Part shown: positions 50,814 through 60,400 of the stretch, piece after piece
Numbering within the stretch: the stretch's first letter is position 1
How the letters are laid out: every line of letters starts with the position of its first letter
Origin: WS-11 sp964405235
GTDB taxonomy: Bacteria > Eisenbacteria > RBG-16-71-46
DNA: 64,000 bases
Assembly: GCA_964405235.1 (NCBI GenBank)
Contig: CAYONG010000285.1
Coordinates: 6,329-70,328 of the forward strand
Direction of reading: 5' to 3'
Translations under genes and position numbers: made by a program
The notes under the pieces: generated by a model
The model's input: the letters and a program-made list of their open reading frames with translations, nothing else
Told to the model about the DNA's origin: nothing
Database searches by the model: none

Positions 50814-52883
50814 TCAGTTCCGCACCTCGAGCGACCCGCGAGGCATCATTTCGCGGATCGTAGAGGCCCAGCGGTTCGCCTCCTGGTCGTCGACGCCATC
50901 GCCCGCCAGCGCGAAATAGCGGCGGAACGAGGCGAACGCTTCGAGATACTGCTGCTGGCGGGCCTGGATCATCGCCCAGCGGCGCCAGGCCCCCGGCCAT
51001 TCGGGCGCCAGCGCGCGGGCCGCATAGGCCTCGAGCATCCCTAAGGGATCATCGGAATCGCGCGCCAGCCGAAGGTCCGCAAGCAGGGCATGGGCTCCGG
51101 GGTCCAGTGCGCGACGGCGGACCGCATCCTCCATGAGTGCGATCGCCCCCAGCGTATCTCCTGCCGCGGATGCCGCGAGCGCCCTCTCGATCTCGGGCGT
51201 GGGACCGCCGGCCGCGACGCAGCCCAGGCCCTGTAGCGACCCCAGCGCGCCCCGGCGGTCGTCCAGCGCCCATTGCACCCAGGGCAACAGGCGACTCGTC
51301 GGCTCTCGGGGCGAACGCTCCCGCTCGAAGAGCAGCACCTCGCGCGCCGCATGCAGCTTGTCCGCCACCACCAGGCTTAGCCCAAGGTCGGCCAGCCTCC
51401 CGGGCCCGGCGGGGAGCTCGGTGAGCGAATCGCCGACGCCGGAGAGCACGAAGAACGCGCCGCGCCGCGCCCGCTCGGCCGTAAACCCGCTCAGGTAGTA
51501 GGCGCGCAGGCTGCTGTCGCGGTAGGCCCTGCGGATGAGCGGCCCGTCCCCCGCCTGGAAGGCGATGTTGGCCTTGAGGCCGGTGAAGAACAGCGTGCTG
51601 CCCGGCGGGAGGATCGGGTGCAGCCGCCGGAGGTCCGCGAGGTATCGCGACAGCTGCGGGATCGCCCGGTCGATGTAGTAGCGGTTGATGTGCGACTGCG
51701 GCGTCCACGGATCCCGACCGACCCCGAAGGCGTCGAGCGCCCGCGCGCTCGCCGAGCCGCAGGCAAGCAGAGTCAGGGCCGCCAGCGCCAGGTTCGGCGG
51801 GCGGCGCGCCAGCCAGGCCCCCAGCGCGAGTGCCACGCCGCACATGGCGAACAAGTAATAGTAGGCGCTCCAGAACTCTGCGGCCGCGACAATCGGCACC
51901 GCCGCGAGCAGCGACCAGAAGAAACCCAGGCGGACGGCTCCGCCGGCCGGCAAAGGGGAGGCGGGCACGACTGCGCCCGCCTCGCCGTCGCGCGAGGCGT
52001 TCCCGCGCTGCGCGCGGTACAGCGTCACCGCCAGGAGCATCAGGGCGAGCGGGATCCACGGCGGCCAAGCCCTTGGCAGGTGCCCGAACTCCCCTGCCTT
52101 CCACTCCAGCCCGATGCTCACCTGGAGGAGATGGACGAGAACGGCAAGCGGCGCGGTCGGATGGAACTCAATCCCGCTCACCGGCCGCGTCCGCGTCTGC
52201 AGCATCAAGCACCAGATGAGCGCCCAGACTGCCAACGCCGCGGCGAGCGGCCAGGCTCTGCGGAGCGGTGAAGTCCATGGCTCACCTGGCTTTCTGTCCG
52301 CCATGACCGCGATCGCGGGCATCAACAGCACCGTCTCCTTGGAGAGCGCGGCCAGGAGCAGGGCGAGGCCCGCGAGGAGCGTCCGCCCGCGCAGATGGAG
52401 CAGCAGGGAGAGGAGCGCGCCGTTCACGGCCAGGAGCTCCTGGCTCCCGCACGCCCACTTGACCGGCACGTCGGCGGCATAGTGGAGCGCCAGGAATGCG
52501 GTGGCGATCAGACCCGCCCGCTCCCCGGCGATCCTGCGAACGAGCAGGAACAGCAGCACCAGCGTGCTCAGGAACAGCAGCAGGTTCGAGATGTGGAAGG
52601 CGAGATCCGACTCGTGCGTACCCCGGGCGAGCAACCAGAAGTACGCCTGCCGGCTGACCGGTCGGAAGTAGTTGCCCAGCGGATCGGGTCGCGCGAGCGC
52701 CTCGGGCAACGAGAGTCCACGCACCTGGTCGAGGAACAGGTTGTCATCGGCGAAGAACGGGGTCCGGAGCGAGGGCAGGTGCAGGATGGTCGCGGCGGTA
52801 AGGATGAGCCCGAGGTAGAACCAGACCGGGAGCGCAAAGGCGGGGCTCGGCGGGTGGATGCGGGCGGGCGCTGGCTCGGGCAT
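50814..52883 (-). CDS. GT-C-fold membrane glycosyltransferase-like protein with TPR-like C-terminus
   Basis: 689 residues from ATG 52883, preferred to the in-frame ATG at 52907 because TACTAT, a possible -10 box, lies between them. About ten membrane helices. F-F-A-D-D-N-L-F-L near residue 43 is the D-D external motif of GT-C enzymes. L-S-K-E-T-V-L-L between helices is also common in this group (DUF2723/PMT-like). Residues about 590-689 look like TPR helices outside the membrane. It likely glycosylates an exported protein or lipid. Convergent with oppC, 12 bases apart. Confidence 0.75.
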   Translation of the reverse strand: MPEPAPARIHPPSPAFALPVWFYLGLILTAATILHLPSLRTPFFADDNLFLDQVRGLSLPEALARPDPLGNYFRPVSRQAYFWLLARGTHESDLAFHISNLLLFLSTLVLLFLLVRRIAGERAGLIATAFLALHYAADVPVKWACGSQELLAVNGALLSLLLHLRGRTLLAGLALLLAALSKETVLLMPAIAVMADRKPGEPWTSPLRRAWPLAAALAVWALIWCLMLQTRTRPVSGIEFHPTAPLAVLVHLLQVSIGLEWKAGEFGHLPRAWPPWIPLALMLLAVTLYRAQRGNASRDGEAGAVVPASPLPAGGAVRLGFFWSLLAAVPIVAAAEFWSAYYYLFAMCGVALALGAWLARRPPNLALAALTLLACGSASARALDAFGVGRDPWTPQSHINRYYIDRAIPQLSRYLADLRRLHPILPPGSTLFFTGLKANIAFQAGDGPLIRRAYRDSSLRAYYLSGFTAERARRGAFFVLSGVGDSLTELPAGPGRLADLGLSLVVADKLHAAREVLLFERERSPREPTSRLLPWVQWALDDRRGALGSLQGLGCVAAGGPTPEIERALAASAAGDTLGAIALMEDAVRRRALDPGAHALLADLRLARDSDDPLGMLEAYAARALAPEWPGAWRRWAMIQARQQQYLEAFASFRRYFALAGDGVDDQEANRWASTIREMMPRGSLEVRN

Positions 52884-52963
52884 TGCGGAGTCGCATAGTA
52901 CATGCATTGGGCCGGACGAGCTTCACCCGCGAGAGGATGTCCCGGACGCACCGACGGCGCTTC

Positions 52964-52994
52964 GCGCCGATGCGCCCCACTTGCGCATCGGCGC
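52964..52994. terminator. perfect 12-pair hairpin downstream of the S9 peptidase gene
   Basis: GCGCCGATGCGC pairs with GCGCATCGGCGC around a 7-base loop (CCCACTT). A second, smaller hairpin (GGCGC-TTC-GCGCC, 52956-52968) overlaps the first arm, so the two exclude each other. The nearest stop is that of the minus-strand S9 gene 16 bases away. No T-tract follows, so the role as terminator is by position. Confidence 0.5.
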
Positions 52995-53010
52995 AATCTG
53001 ACTTCCTGCG

Positions 53011-55008
53011 CTACGGCTTCATCGCCGCCACGGCGCCTGCTCCGATCGTCTCCTCCAGGAACGCCACCGCGCGCTCGTTGAAGTAGATCCGGTTGTCGAG
53101 CTTGGCGAACCCGTGTCCTTCGTCGTGCGCGATGAACACGCGGGGGTTCTGGCCGCGGTCCTTGAGGGCGGTCGCCAGCTGCATCGCTTCCTCCACCGGG
53201 ACGCGCGGATCGTTGAACCCGTGCGCGATGAAGAAAGGCACCTTCATCTTGTCCACCTTCTGGATGCTCGAGACCGAAAGCAGGAAGTCGGGATCTGTGA
53301 GCGGACCGTATTCGACCTCGCGCAGCTTGCGCCGGTAGCCGCTGGTCTTCTCGAGGAAGGTCTTGAGATTGACGACCCCGACGATGTCCACACACGCGCC
53401 GAACATCCGCTCCTTGCGGGCGCCGCGATCGACACGCTCCTGGTCCTCGACGATGCACGCGACCGACATGAAGCCGCCGTACGAGCCGCCGTACGTCGCG
53501 ATCCGCCCCGGCATGGCGTGCCCGGCCCGCACCAGCCATTCGGCCGCGTCCACCCCGTCGCGCACGCTGTCCCAGCGCTTCTTGTAGTCGTCCATCATGT
53601 GGAACGCGCGCCCGTAGCCGGTGCTGCCACGGACGTTCGGGAGCATCACGCCAAAGCCTCGCGACAGGAGATATTGGGTCCCGGCGCTGAATCCCGGCCG
53701 GCTCTGGCTCTCCGGACCACCGTGGTAGTTGATCACGAACGGGATCGGCGTGCCCTTCTGGTGGCCGGGCGGGAAGAAGATGAACGCCGCGATTTCCGTG
53801 CTGTCGAAGGCGGGATACTTCACCAGCTCGGGTAGCGGGAAGCCCGCGAGGTCGATGCCCTGATCCTCGGTCCAGGTCAGCTGCCGGGTCGAAGGTGGCG
53901 CCGCGTGTTTGCTCGCCTTCGCGAACGTGGTCGCGAACGCGTTGCCGGCGCTGCGGGCGTTGCTGCGCGTCCACACCAGCGTCGAGCCACGGAAGCTGCT
54001 GGGGAAGGTCACGCCCTTCTCGGTCGGCGGCATCGGCAGCGGCTTGAAGTCCGGGAGCGAGTAGACATAGGTTACGCCATAGCCGTCCTCGTTGGCCACG
54101 ACCACCAGGAACTCGCGCGTGTCGTTGGTCCCCGCGCCGTCGATCTCAAACCTGCTCAGCGACGGGAGCGGCTCGCGTACGGCGCCCGATTTGAGATCCT
54201 TCACGTACAGCCGCTTCATACCGTCTTTGAGGTCGGAGGTCATGAGGACGGCGCGCTCTCCCGGCATGTAGCCGACGATCTCGCAGGCCGCGGTACCGTC
54301 GGCCGGCCGGATGGTCAGGTCCTTGAGCTTTCCGGTCGCAACGTCCAGCTCGTGGCACTTGACGTCCGAGGCCGAGAAGTACTGCTGCACCAGCACACGC
54401 GCGCCGTCACGCGTCACGTCCGAAGCCCCCCATGCGCCCGGCTCCCCCAGCAACTTGGTGGCCCTGCCGGCCGCGAAGTCCCAGCGGTAGAGGTAGAAGT
54501 CGTTCGGGCTCGCGTCGTTCGCCGAGTAGATGAAGGCGGAACCGTCGTCGAGCCACTCGTTGACCGACGCCTGCACCTTGGGATTCGCGAGGATCGGCGA
54601 GGTCTCGCCGGTGGCGGGATCGAACAGGGTGAGCTGCGTGTTCTCGTTGCCCCCCCGCGCGTGCATGAGGACGACCCGCTTGCCGTCGGGGGACACCGAG
54701 AAGCCGGAAAGCCCGTCGGCATAGTCGGTGAGCTTCTTGCTCGTCGTGTTCGCCGGCTCGTACGAGGCGGCCGCGCCCGCCGCCTTCGGCGTCACGCGGT
54801 AGAGCTGGTTCACGCCGTCCGGCCAGTCGCGCAGGAGCAGCGAGCCGTCGGGGAGGATGGTCGGGGCGCCGGGCGTGCGGATCTTGAGGAACTGCTGGAT
54901 GGTGGCGGGGGACTTCGATCCCGCGTCGGCCGCGCATACGGCGCGCGGCGTGGCGACGAAACCGAGGCCGATGGCGAGACACACGGCGAGAGTGAAGAAA
55001 CGACGCAT
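53011..55008 (-). CDS. exported prolyl oligopeptidase-family (S9) serine peptidase
   Basis: 665 residues; AGGAGCC before ATG 55008. Signal peptide 1-26 (A-V-C-A-A cleavage). Residues about 40-390 form the beta-propeller that gates access; about 410-660 are the alpha/beta hydrolase domain. Catalytic Ser509 (Y-G-G-S-Y-G-G), Asp600 (F-N-D-P-R-V-P) and His632 (D-E-G-H-G-F) are all present. Cleaves short peptides in the periplasm or outside; the nearby peptide-uptake genes could use its products, which is inference. Confidence 0.92.
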   Translation of the reverse strand: MRRFFTLAVCLAIGLGFVATPRAVCAADAGSKSPATIQQFLKIRTPGAPTILPDGSLLLRDWPDGVNQLYRVTPKAAGAAASYEPANTTSKKLTDYADGLSGFSVSPDGKRVVLMHARGGNENTQLTLFDPATGETSPILANPKVQASVNEWLDDGSAFIYSANDASPNDFYLYRWDFAAGRATKLLGEPGAWGASDVTRDGARVLVQQYFSASDVKCHELDVATGKLKDLTIRPADGTAACEIVGYMPGERAVLMTSDLKDGMKRLYVKDLKSGAVREPLPSLSRFEIDGAGTNDTREFLVVVANEDGYGVTYVYSLPDFKPLPMPPTEKGVTFPSSFRGSTLVWTRSNARSAGNAFATTFAKASKHAAPPSTRQLTWTEDQGIDLAGFPLPELVKYPAFDSTEIAAFIFFPPGHQKGTPIPFVINYHGGPESQSRPGFSAGTQYLLSRGFGVMLPNVRGSTGYGRAFHMMDDYKKRWDSVRDGVDAAEWLVRAGHAMPGRIATYGGSYGGFMSVACIVEDQERVDRGARKERMFGACVDIVGVVNLKTFLEKTSGYRRKLREVEYGPLTDPDFLLSVSSIQKVDKMKVPFFIAHGFNDPRVPVEEAMQLATALKDRGQNPRVFIAHDEGHGFAKLDNRIYFNERAVAFLEETIGAGAVAAMKP

Positions 55009-55205
55009 CGCGGGGCTCCTGGTTCGGGGTTACGGCCCGCACGGCGCCAGAACGGCGCCGCAACAACGGCGGCACGGGCAGACGGCGGGACGGCACTGGG
55101 CAAGGTACCGCGTCACGGGCGGCGGGTGAAGGCGGAACGGTGGTTCCCGCCGGTCAACATGCCCCCGGACTCGGCCGATAGAGATGGGTAAAGGAGGTCC
55201 CGGAC

Positions 55206-56810
55206 GTGAGCGAAAGCCATCGACGAATCCGACCTGCCCCGCCCCAAGTCGCGCCGGCCCGCCATCGGCTGCGCCGGCGCTGTTTCGCGCTCGCCCTTGC
55301 CCTCCTCGCGGCCTGCGCGCTCCCGGGCTGCGCGGCGCTGAGCGGCCACGGCGAGACGACGCGAAATGTCCCGCCGCCACCCGCATCGCTCCCTCCTGTC
55401 TGCTACGACTGCTTCTGGCAGTACCAGCCCGCAGGATTCCGGGAGGAGCTGAACCACTGGTACGAGTCGCACCCGTCTCCCGATCCGCTCCTGGATGCCG
55501 ACCGCAGATACCTGCTGGCGCGCGTCAAGGACGATCCCGACGCCCTGTGCTCGGCGCGGCGGGCCTTCGAGGCGCTGCGCGACACGGTCAAGAACCCCGC
55601 GCGCCGGCTCATGATCGACGAGGCGCTGGCCTTCACCGCGGCCGAGTGCGGCGCCGACGTGGGTGCCGGGTTCGGCCGCGCCTCGCGGTCCGCCGCGGCG
55701 GCGGGTCAGCCGTTCAAGGCCGACGTGTACCGCCGCATCGCCGATGGGAACTTCGTGCCCCGGATCGGCGAGGTCGAGATCCGCAGGCGACTGGAGGTCC
55801 CCCCGGGCACCACGGCCTACGTCCTGGGCGCGAGCACGATTCGGATCGCCGCCGGCGAGCGGATCGGCGTTCAGATGGAGCGCACGGTGAGGGACTGGCT
55901 CTCATATCAGCTCGCCTGGGACTTCTCGGAGCGCCCGGCGAACCGTGACGATCTGATCAACTGGCACGAAGGCAGCAGGCTGCGCGACATCATGGAGGCG
56001 GTCCCGGCCGAGATCGTCCCGCTCCCCGGCATCCTGGCGGTGCGCCAGGGCGACCGCTGGCTCGCGGCCGACGAGAACGGTGTATTCCGCTTCCAGGTGC
56101 TCATCGACAAAGTGCAGTACCCGACGACGCGGGTCTACAAGGATGTGGCGCTGCTGGTCGACACCCACGGCATCGCGTCTCTGGTCGAGCCCGCGGTTCG
56201 GCGCGACGCGCGCCTCGTTGTCGGATGCTGCGATACACCCTTCAAGGCGCAGGCTGCATGGTGGCTCGCCTCGCTCGGGATCGACGTCTACTACCCGTGC
56301 GACCGTGCGGCCGGCGATCTGCTCGGCTATGAAGGCAAGGGCACGCTGCTCGGCTCGGCCCCGGTCCGCGCCCAGGACGGTATCGCGGTGATCGGCGACC
56401 GCCCGGTGCGATTCTCGGTCTTGGAGACGGTGGTGGTGGAAGACACCGACGTGGACGGCGGTAACCAGTACTACGACGCCCCGGCGCGTTACTTCCGTCG
56501 CCTGGCGGAGTCGCTCCCGCTCAAGCTGGAGATCGTGAAGGTCACCGGACCCGACCAGTCCATCCGGCTCGTGGAGCGGGCGCTGGAGCTCGGCGCCGAG
56601 GCGATCGCCGTGCGCGCTCGCACCGACGAGGACGCCCGCCCGGTCCGCGAATGGCTCGCCGGCTCGCCTACCCGAAGAGCGGTGCTCTTCCACACCGCCC
56701 CCTACCCCGCCGGCTACGCACTCTTCCTCGAGTTTCCGCTGCAGACGACGTTCGGAGATCCGCGGCCGCGCTTCCTCGTGGAGCAGAGCGCGGCCGAACG
56801 CCGGCCCTGA
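55206..56810 (+). CDS. lipoprotein of unknown function
   Basis: 534 residues from GTG 55206, preceded by AGGAGGTC. N-terminal Arg-rich stretch, hydrophobic helix and lipobox A-L-P-G-C (Cys42). Family not recognised. Residues about 170-330 look beta-rich with repeated ligand-binding-like loops (V-P-P-G-T-T-A-Y-V-L-G-A-S). Residues about 335-470 read like an alternating alpha/beta domain (A-L-L-V-D-T-H-G-I-A-S-L-V-E, A-Q-D-G-I-A-V-I-G-D). The H-T-A-P-Y-P-A-G-Y-A-L-F-L-E end may be a binding site. Probably an outer or inner membrane-anchored periplasmic protein. Confidence 0.75.
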   Translation: MSESHRRIRPAPPQVAPARHRLRRRCFALALALLAACALPGCAALSGHGETTRNVPPPPASLPPVCYDCFWQYQPAGFREELNHWYESHPSPDPLLDADRRYLLARVKDDPDALCSARRAFEALRDTVKNPARRLMIDEALAFTAAECGADVGAGFGRASRSAAAAGQPFKADVYRRIADGNFVPRIGEVEIRRRLEVPPGTTAYVLGASTIRIAAGERIGVQMERTVRDWLSYQLAWDFSERPANRDDLINWHEGSRLRDIMEAVPAEIVPLPGILAVRQGDRWLAADENGVFRFQVLIDKVQYPTTRVYKDVALLVDTHGIASLVEPAVRRDARLVVGCCDTPFKAQAAWWLASLGIDVYYPCDRAAGDLLGYEGKGTLLGSAPVRAQDGIAVIGDRPVRFSVLETVVVEDTDVDGGNQYYDAPARYFRRLAESLPLKLEIVKVTGPDQSIRLVERALELGAEAIAVRARTDEDARPVREWLAGSPTRRAVLFHTAPYPAGYALFLEFPLQTTFGDPRPRFLVEQSAAERRP

Positions 56811-56932
56811 CCCTCGGGGCATCGCGCTGCAACCTCACGCCCGGGCAACCACCGTGACGCCCTGATGAGGTATGCTTGCTCGTTCGGTTCCTCGACCCCC
56901 CAGGGTCGGGCGGCTTCCGAACCAGGCCCCCC

Positions 56933-56937
56933 GGAGG
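56933..56937 (+). promoter_or_regulatory. ribosome binding site that fixes a CTG start
   Basis: GGAGG, with 7 bases to CTG 56945. No ATG, GTG or TTG lies at a suitable distance in the right frame. TATGCT at 56871-56876 is a possible -10 box and covers the only upstream TTG of this frame, which argues against that longer start. Confidence 0.5.
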
Positions 56938-56944
56938 TCCACCC

Positions 56945-57430
56945 CTGCACATCTACGTTGATGCCGACGCCTGTCCGGTAAAGCAGGAGATCTATCGGGT
57001 CGCACAACGCTACGACCTCGGCGTGACCCTTGTGGCGGGTTCCTGGATGAGGATCCCGGACGGCGGGCGTGTCGCCCTCGAGATCGTGGATCAGGGCTTT
57101 GATGCGGCGGACGATTGGATCGTCGCGCACGCCTCGTCCGATGACATCGTGATCACGGGGGACATCCCGCTCGCGGCCCGGTGCCTCGAGAAGGGAGCCC
57201 ATGCGCTGGGCCCCACGGGCCACCCGTTCACCGAGTCGAACATCGGAGAGGTGCTGGCGACGCGAAACCTGCTCGCCGAGATGCGTGGCGCCGGCCGGGT
57301 GATGATCGGACCCCCGCCGTTCGACCCGCGAGATCGTTCCCGGTTCCTGCAGGCACTCGACCGGCAGATCCAGGGGCTGCGAAGCCTGCGAACCCGTCGC
57401 GAAGAGTCAGGTCAGCCGCGTGAAGCCTGA
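56945..57430 (+). CDS. YaiI/YqxD (DUF188) family protein, apparent CTG start
   Basis: 161 residues if started at CTG 56945. The family begins M-x-I-x-V-D-A-D-A-C-P, and here C-T-G encodes the residue before H-I-Y-V-D-A-D-A-C-P-V-K, exactly the expected N-terminus. D-A-D-A-C and V-I-T-G-D-I-P-L-A-A-R are the conserved acidic motifs of a PIN/NYN-like nuclease fold; the family's biochemical role is unproven. GGAGG at 56933 has ideal spacing. The helicase gene starts 11 bases before its stop. The 23-residue extension to TTG 56876 is not conserved in type. Confidence 0.8.
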   Translation: MHIYVDADACPVKQEIYRVAQRYDLGVTLVAGSWMRIPDGGRVALEIVDQGFDAADDWIVAHASSDDIVITGDIPLAARCLEKGAHALGPTGHPFTESNIGEVLATRNLLAEMRGAGRVMIGPPPFDPRDRSRFLQALDRQIQGLRSLRTRREESGQPREA

Positions 57431-60400
57431 GGCTCCGATCGACACGTTGGCGGCGGAGATGATCGACGCCGTCCGAGCCAACGCAGGGCACTTCCCGACC
57501 TACATCCAGAGTCGGGGACGCTCGTATCTGGCCGATGGCCGCGTCGGGCCACTCGAGGTCGAAGGGAACCGGGTCGGCGCGACCGTCCGCGGCAGCCGGA
57601 ACTACCGGACCCTCTGGCAGTGGGACGGCAAGATCGCCGACCCCCACTGCACCTGTCCGGCGGGTCCGATCTGCAAGCACGCATTCGCCCTCGCCAGGGC
57701 CATCGATGGCGCGCGGCATGACCGCGTCACGACGGCCGCCGACGCCGCCCGCGGCCGAGCCCGCGACGGTGGGGGGAGCGAAGCGCGTCGTCATCCCTTC
57801 CGCGGAGCCGATTCCGGAGAGGACCGGCCCCTGCCCGAGCAGGTGCGTGCCGAACTGGCCAGCGATCTCGCACACTGGGCGCGCCGCCATAGCGAAGCGC
57901 CGGCCCGCGTATTGCGCGCGGTGTTCGGCCTCGACTCCGACGAGGGGGGCCATCCCGACGTCTGGATGGAAGTCCGCGTTACGATGCCACGCATGATCGA
58001 TGCGCCGCGTTCCGCGCGGCACGTCCTTCAGCTCGCGTCCGACCTGCGACGGAATCCGCTGTTGCTCGCGCCGCCACACACCCGGCTTCTGCGCTTCCTC
58101 GCAAGGGCGGTGCCGCTGGCGGAGCCGCTCGAGAGCGACATTCGATTCGGGCTCAAGGCGAGCACGATCAATCGGCTGCTCGACAGCTTCTCCGATTCGC
58201 CGCTCGCCACCTGGGGCGATGGCGATCACGCAGGGGCAGGTGGGCGTGGCGGCTGGATCCCGGGCGGGCGCCTGCGGCTGGGCGATGGAGCGCTCGACAT
58301 CGTGCCATTGTGTTCCGGTGATGGGGTGGACATGCGCATCACGCTCGCGGCGCGCTGGCCGGACGGCCGACTGAGACCGCTTGATGAGGTCGTCTACCTT
58401 CCCTCGGACGACGAATTGCACCCCAGCCTGGTGCTCGCCGACGGCGTGTTCTGGCGGGTGGCGGAGGAACCACCGCCCCAGTTGATGCGGCGTCTTGCGA
58501 CCACCGGCAGTCTCCAGGTGCCCGAGATCGGACGGGCGCGCTTTCTCGAACTGCTCGCCTCGAACTTCGCCAGCGTCGCCGACGCGCTCGCCCCGCACAT
58601 CCGCGTCCACCGCGCGCGCCCGGTCATCACCCTCGACCTCGACGCCGACGACTGGCTTCAGGTGCGGCTGTTCGCGCACACCGGCGACGAGGCGTGGCGT
58701 CCAGGGGTCGAGACACCCGGCGTGGTGGGCTTCGAACTGGACGCCGAGGGCAAGTGGCTCAAGCTCTCACCGACCGGAGAAGCCGCCGGGTCGAGCGCGG
58801 AACGCGCCCCGGTCGGCGAACCGGACGAGGCCATCGCGGCCGACGTGCCCCGACGGACGCTGCCCGCCGCGGGGACCGGGGCCGCCGCCGTGTCGTCAGT
58901 CTGGATCGAAGTGCCCGATGCGGCGCTGGTCGAGCCGGCGCGCCAGTGGGTCGGTGAGCTTCCGATCGTGCGGCGCAAGGCGCGCCCGGCGCAGAGCGCC
59001 ACCCACGAGCCGGCCCCCAATCCTGCCCACACCGACAGCGACGCCTGGATCCGCCTGGGAGCGCGCAGTCTCGAGACGTTCGCCGAGGCGTGGGAACGGC
59101 GCCCGCGCGACGTCCTCTACCTCGGCAACACCCGTATGCAGCATCTGCTCGCCGAGGAGCGCGCGATCCGCCCACGCGTGACGGTCGTGGCCAGCGGGGT
59201 CGACTGGTTCACGGTCTCCGCCGAGTGGCAGGCCGAGGGGCGCGCGCTCACCGAAGCCGATCTCGTGAAGCTCCGGACCGCGCGTACGCGGTTCGTGAAG
59301 CTCGCGTCCGGATGGGTGCGTCGCGATTGGGTCGAGACGTTCGACGCCGCTGCGGAGATGCTCGCGGACCTCGGTCTCGAAGCCGGCGCGGGCGAACAGC
59401 GACTCACCGTCGCCCAGTTGGCGCAGGCGCGTCCCGAGAGCCTCGCCGCGCTGCAAACACTCGGCGGCGATGCCGGCACGACCCGCGAGATCGAGCGGCT
59501 GCGCGAGCGGGTCCGGGGTTTCGAGGGCCTGCCGCGCGTCCCGGTGTCGGCGCGTCTCGAAACGATCCTCAGGCCCTACCAGCGCGACGGCATCGATTTC
59601 CTCGCCTTCGTGGCCGGGCTGGGCATGGGCGCGATCCTCGCCGACGACATGGGCCTGGGGAAGACCGTGCAGGCGCTGGCGTGGATCGAATGGCTGCGCG
59701 AACGCGACCCGAATGGCGGCCCGGCGCTGGTCGTTTGCCCGGCGTCGGTGGTCTACAACTGGCAGCGCGAATCCGAGCGGTTCACGCCCGATCTGCGCGT
59801 GCTCGCGCTCACCAGCGGGGAGGAACGGCACACCCTGCGTAACGAAGTGCCCCACCATGACCTCGTCATCACCACCTACGCGCTGCTGCGGCGGGATCTC
59901 GAACGCTGGCGATCATTCCCGCTTCGCGCGGCGATCCTCGACGAAGCCCAGAATATCAAGAATCCCAACGCGGTGGTGAGCCGTGCCGTGCTCGAGCTGG
60001 ACGCGCGGTACCGGCTGGCCCTCACCGGAACACCGATCGAGAATCGCGCGCTCGATCTCTGGAGCATCATGCAGTTCGTCAATCCCGGCTACCTCGGCCG
60101 CCGTGCGGCGTTTGCCGCGCGTTACGACCGCCCCGACGCCCCCGTTCACTCGCGTCGACTGCTCGCGGCCCGACTGCGGCCGGTCATGGTGCGGCGCCTG
60201 AAAGAGCAGGTGGCGCCGGAGCTGCCCGATCGCATCGAAGAACGCCGCGAATGCCAGCTCACACCCGGCCAGCGCAAGCTCTATCTCGCCGAGCTGATGC
60301 GAGGGAGGGAGACCGTAAATCGGCTCAAGGCCTCCCCGGACGGCGCCATGGGGCACAAGATCGAGATCCTCGCAGCGCTCACCCGGCTGCGGCAGGTGTG

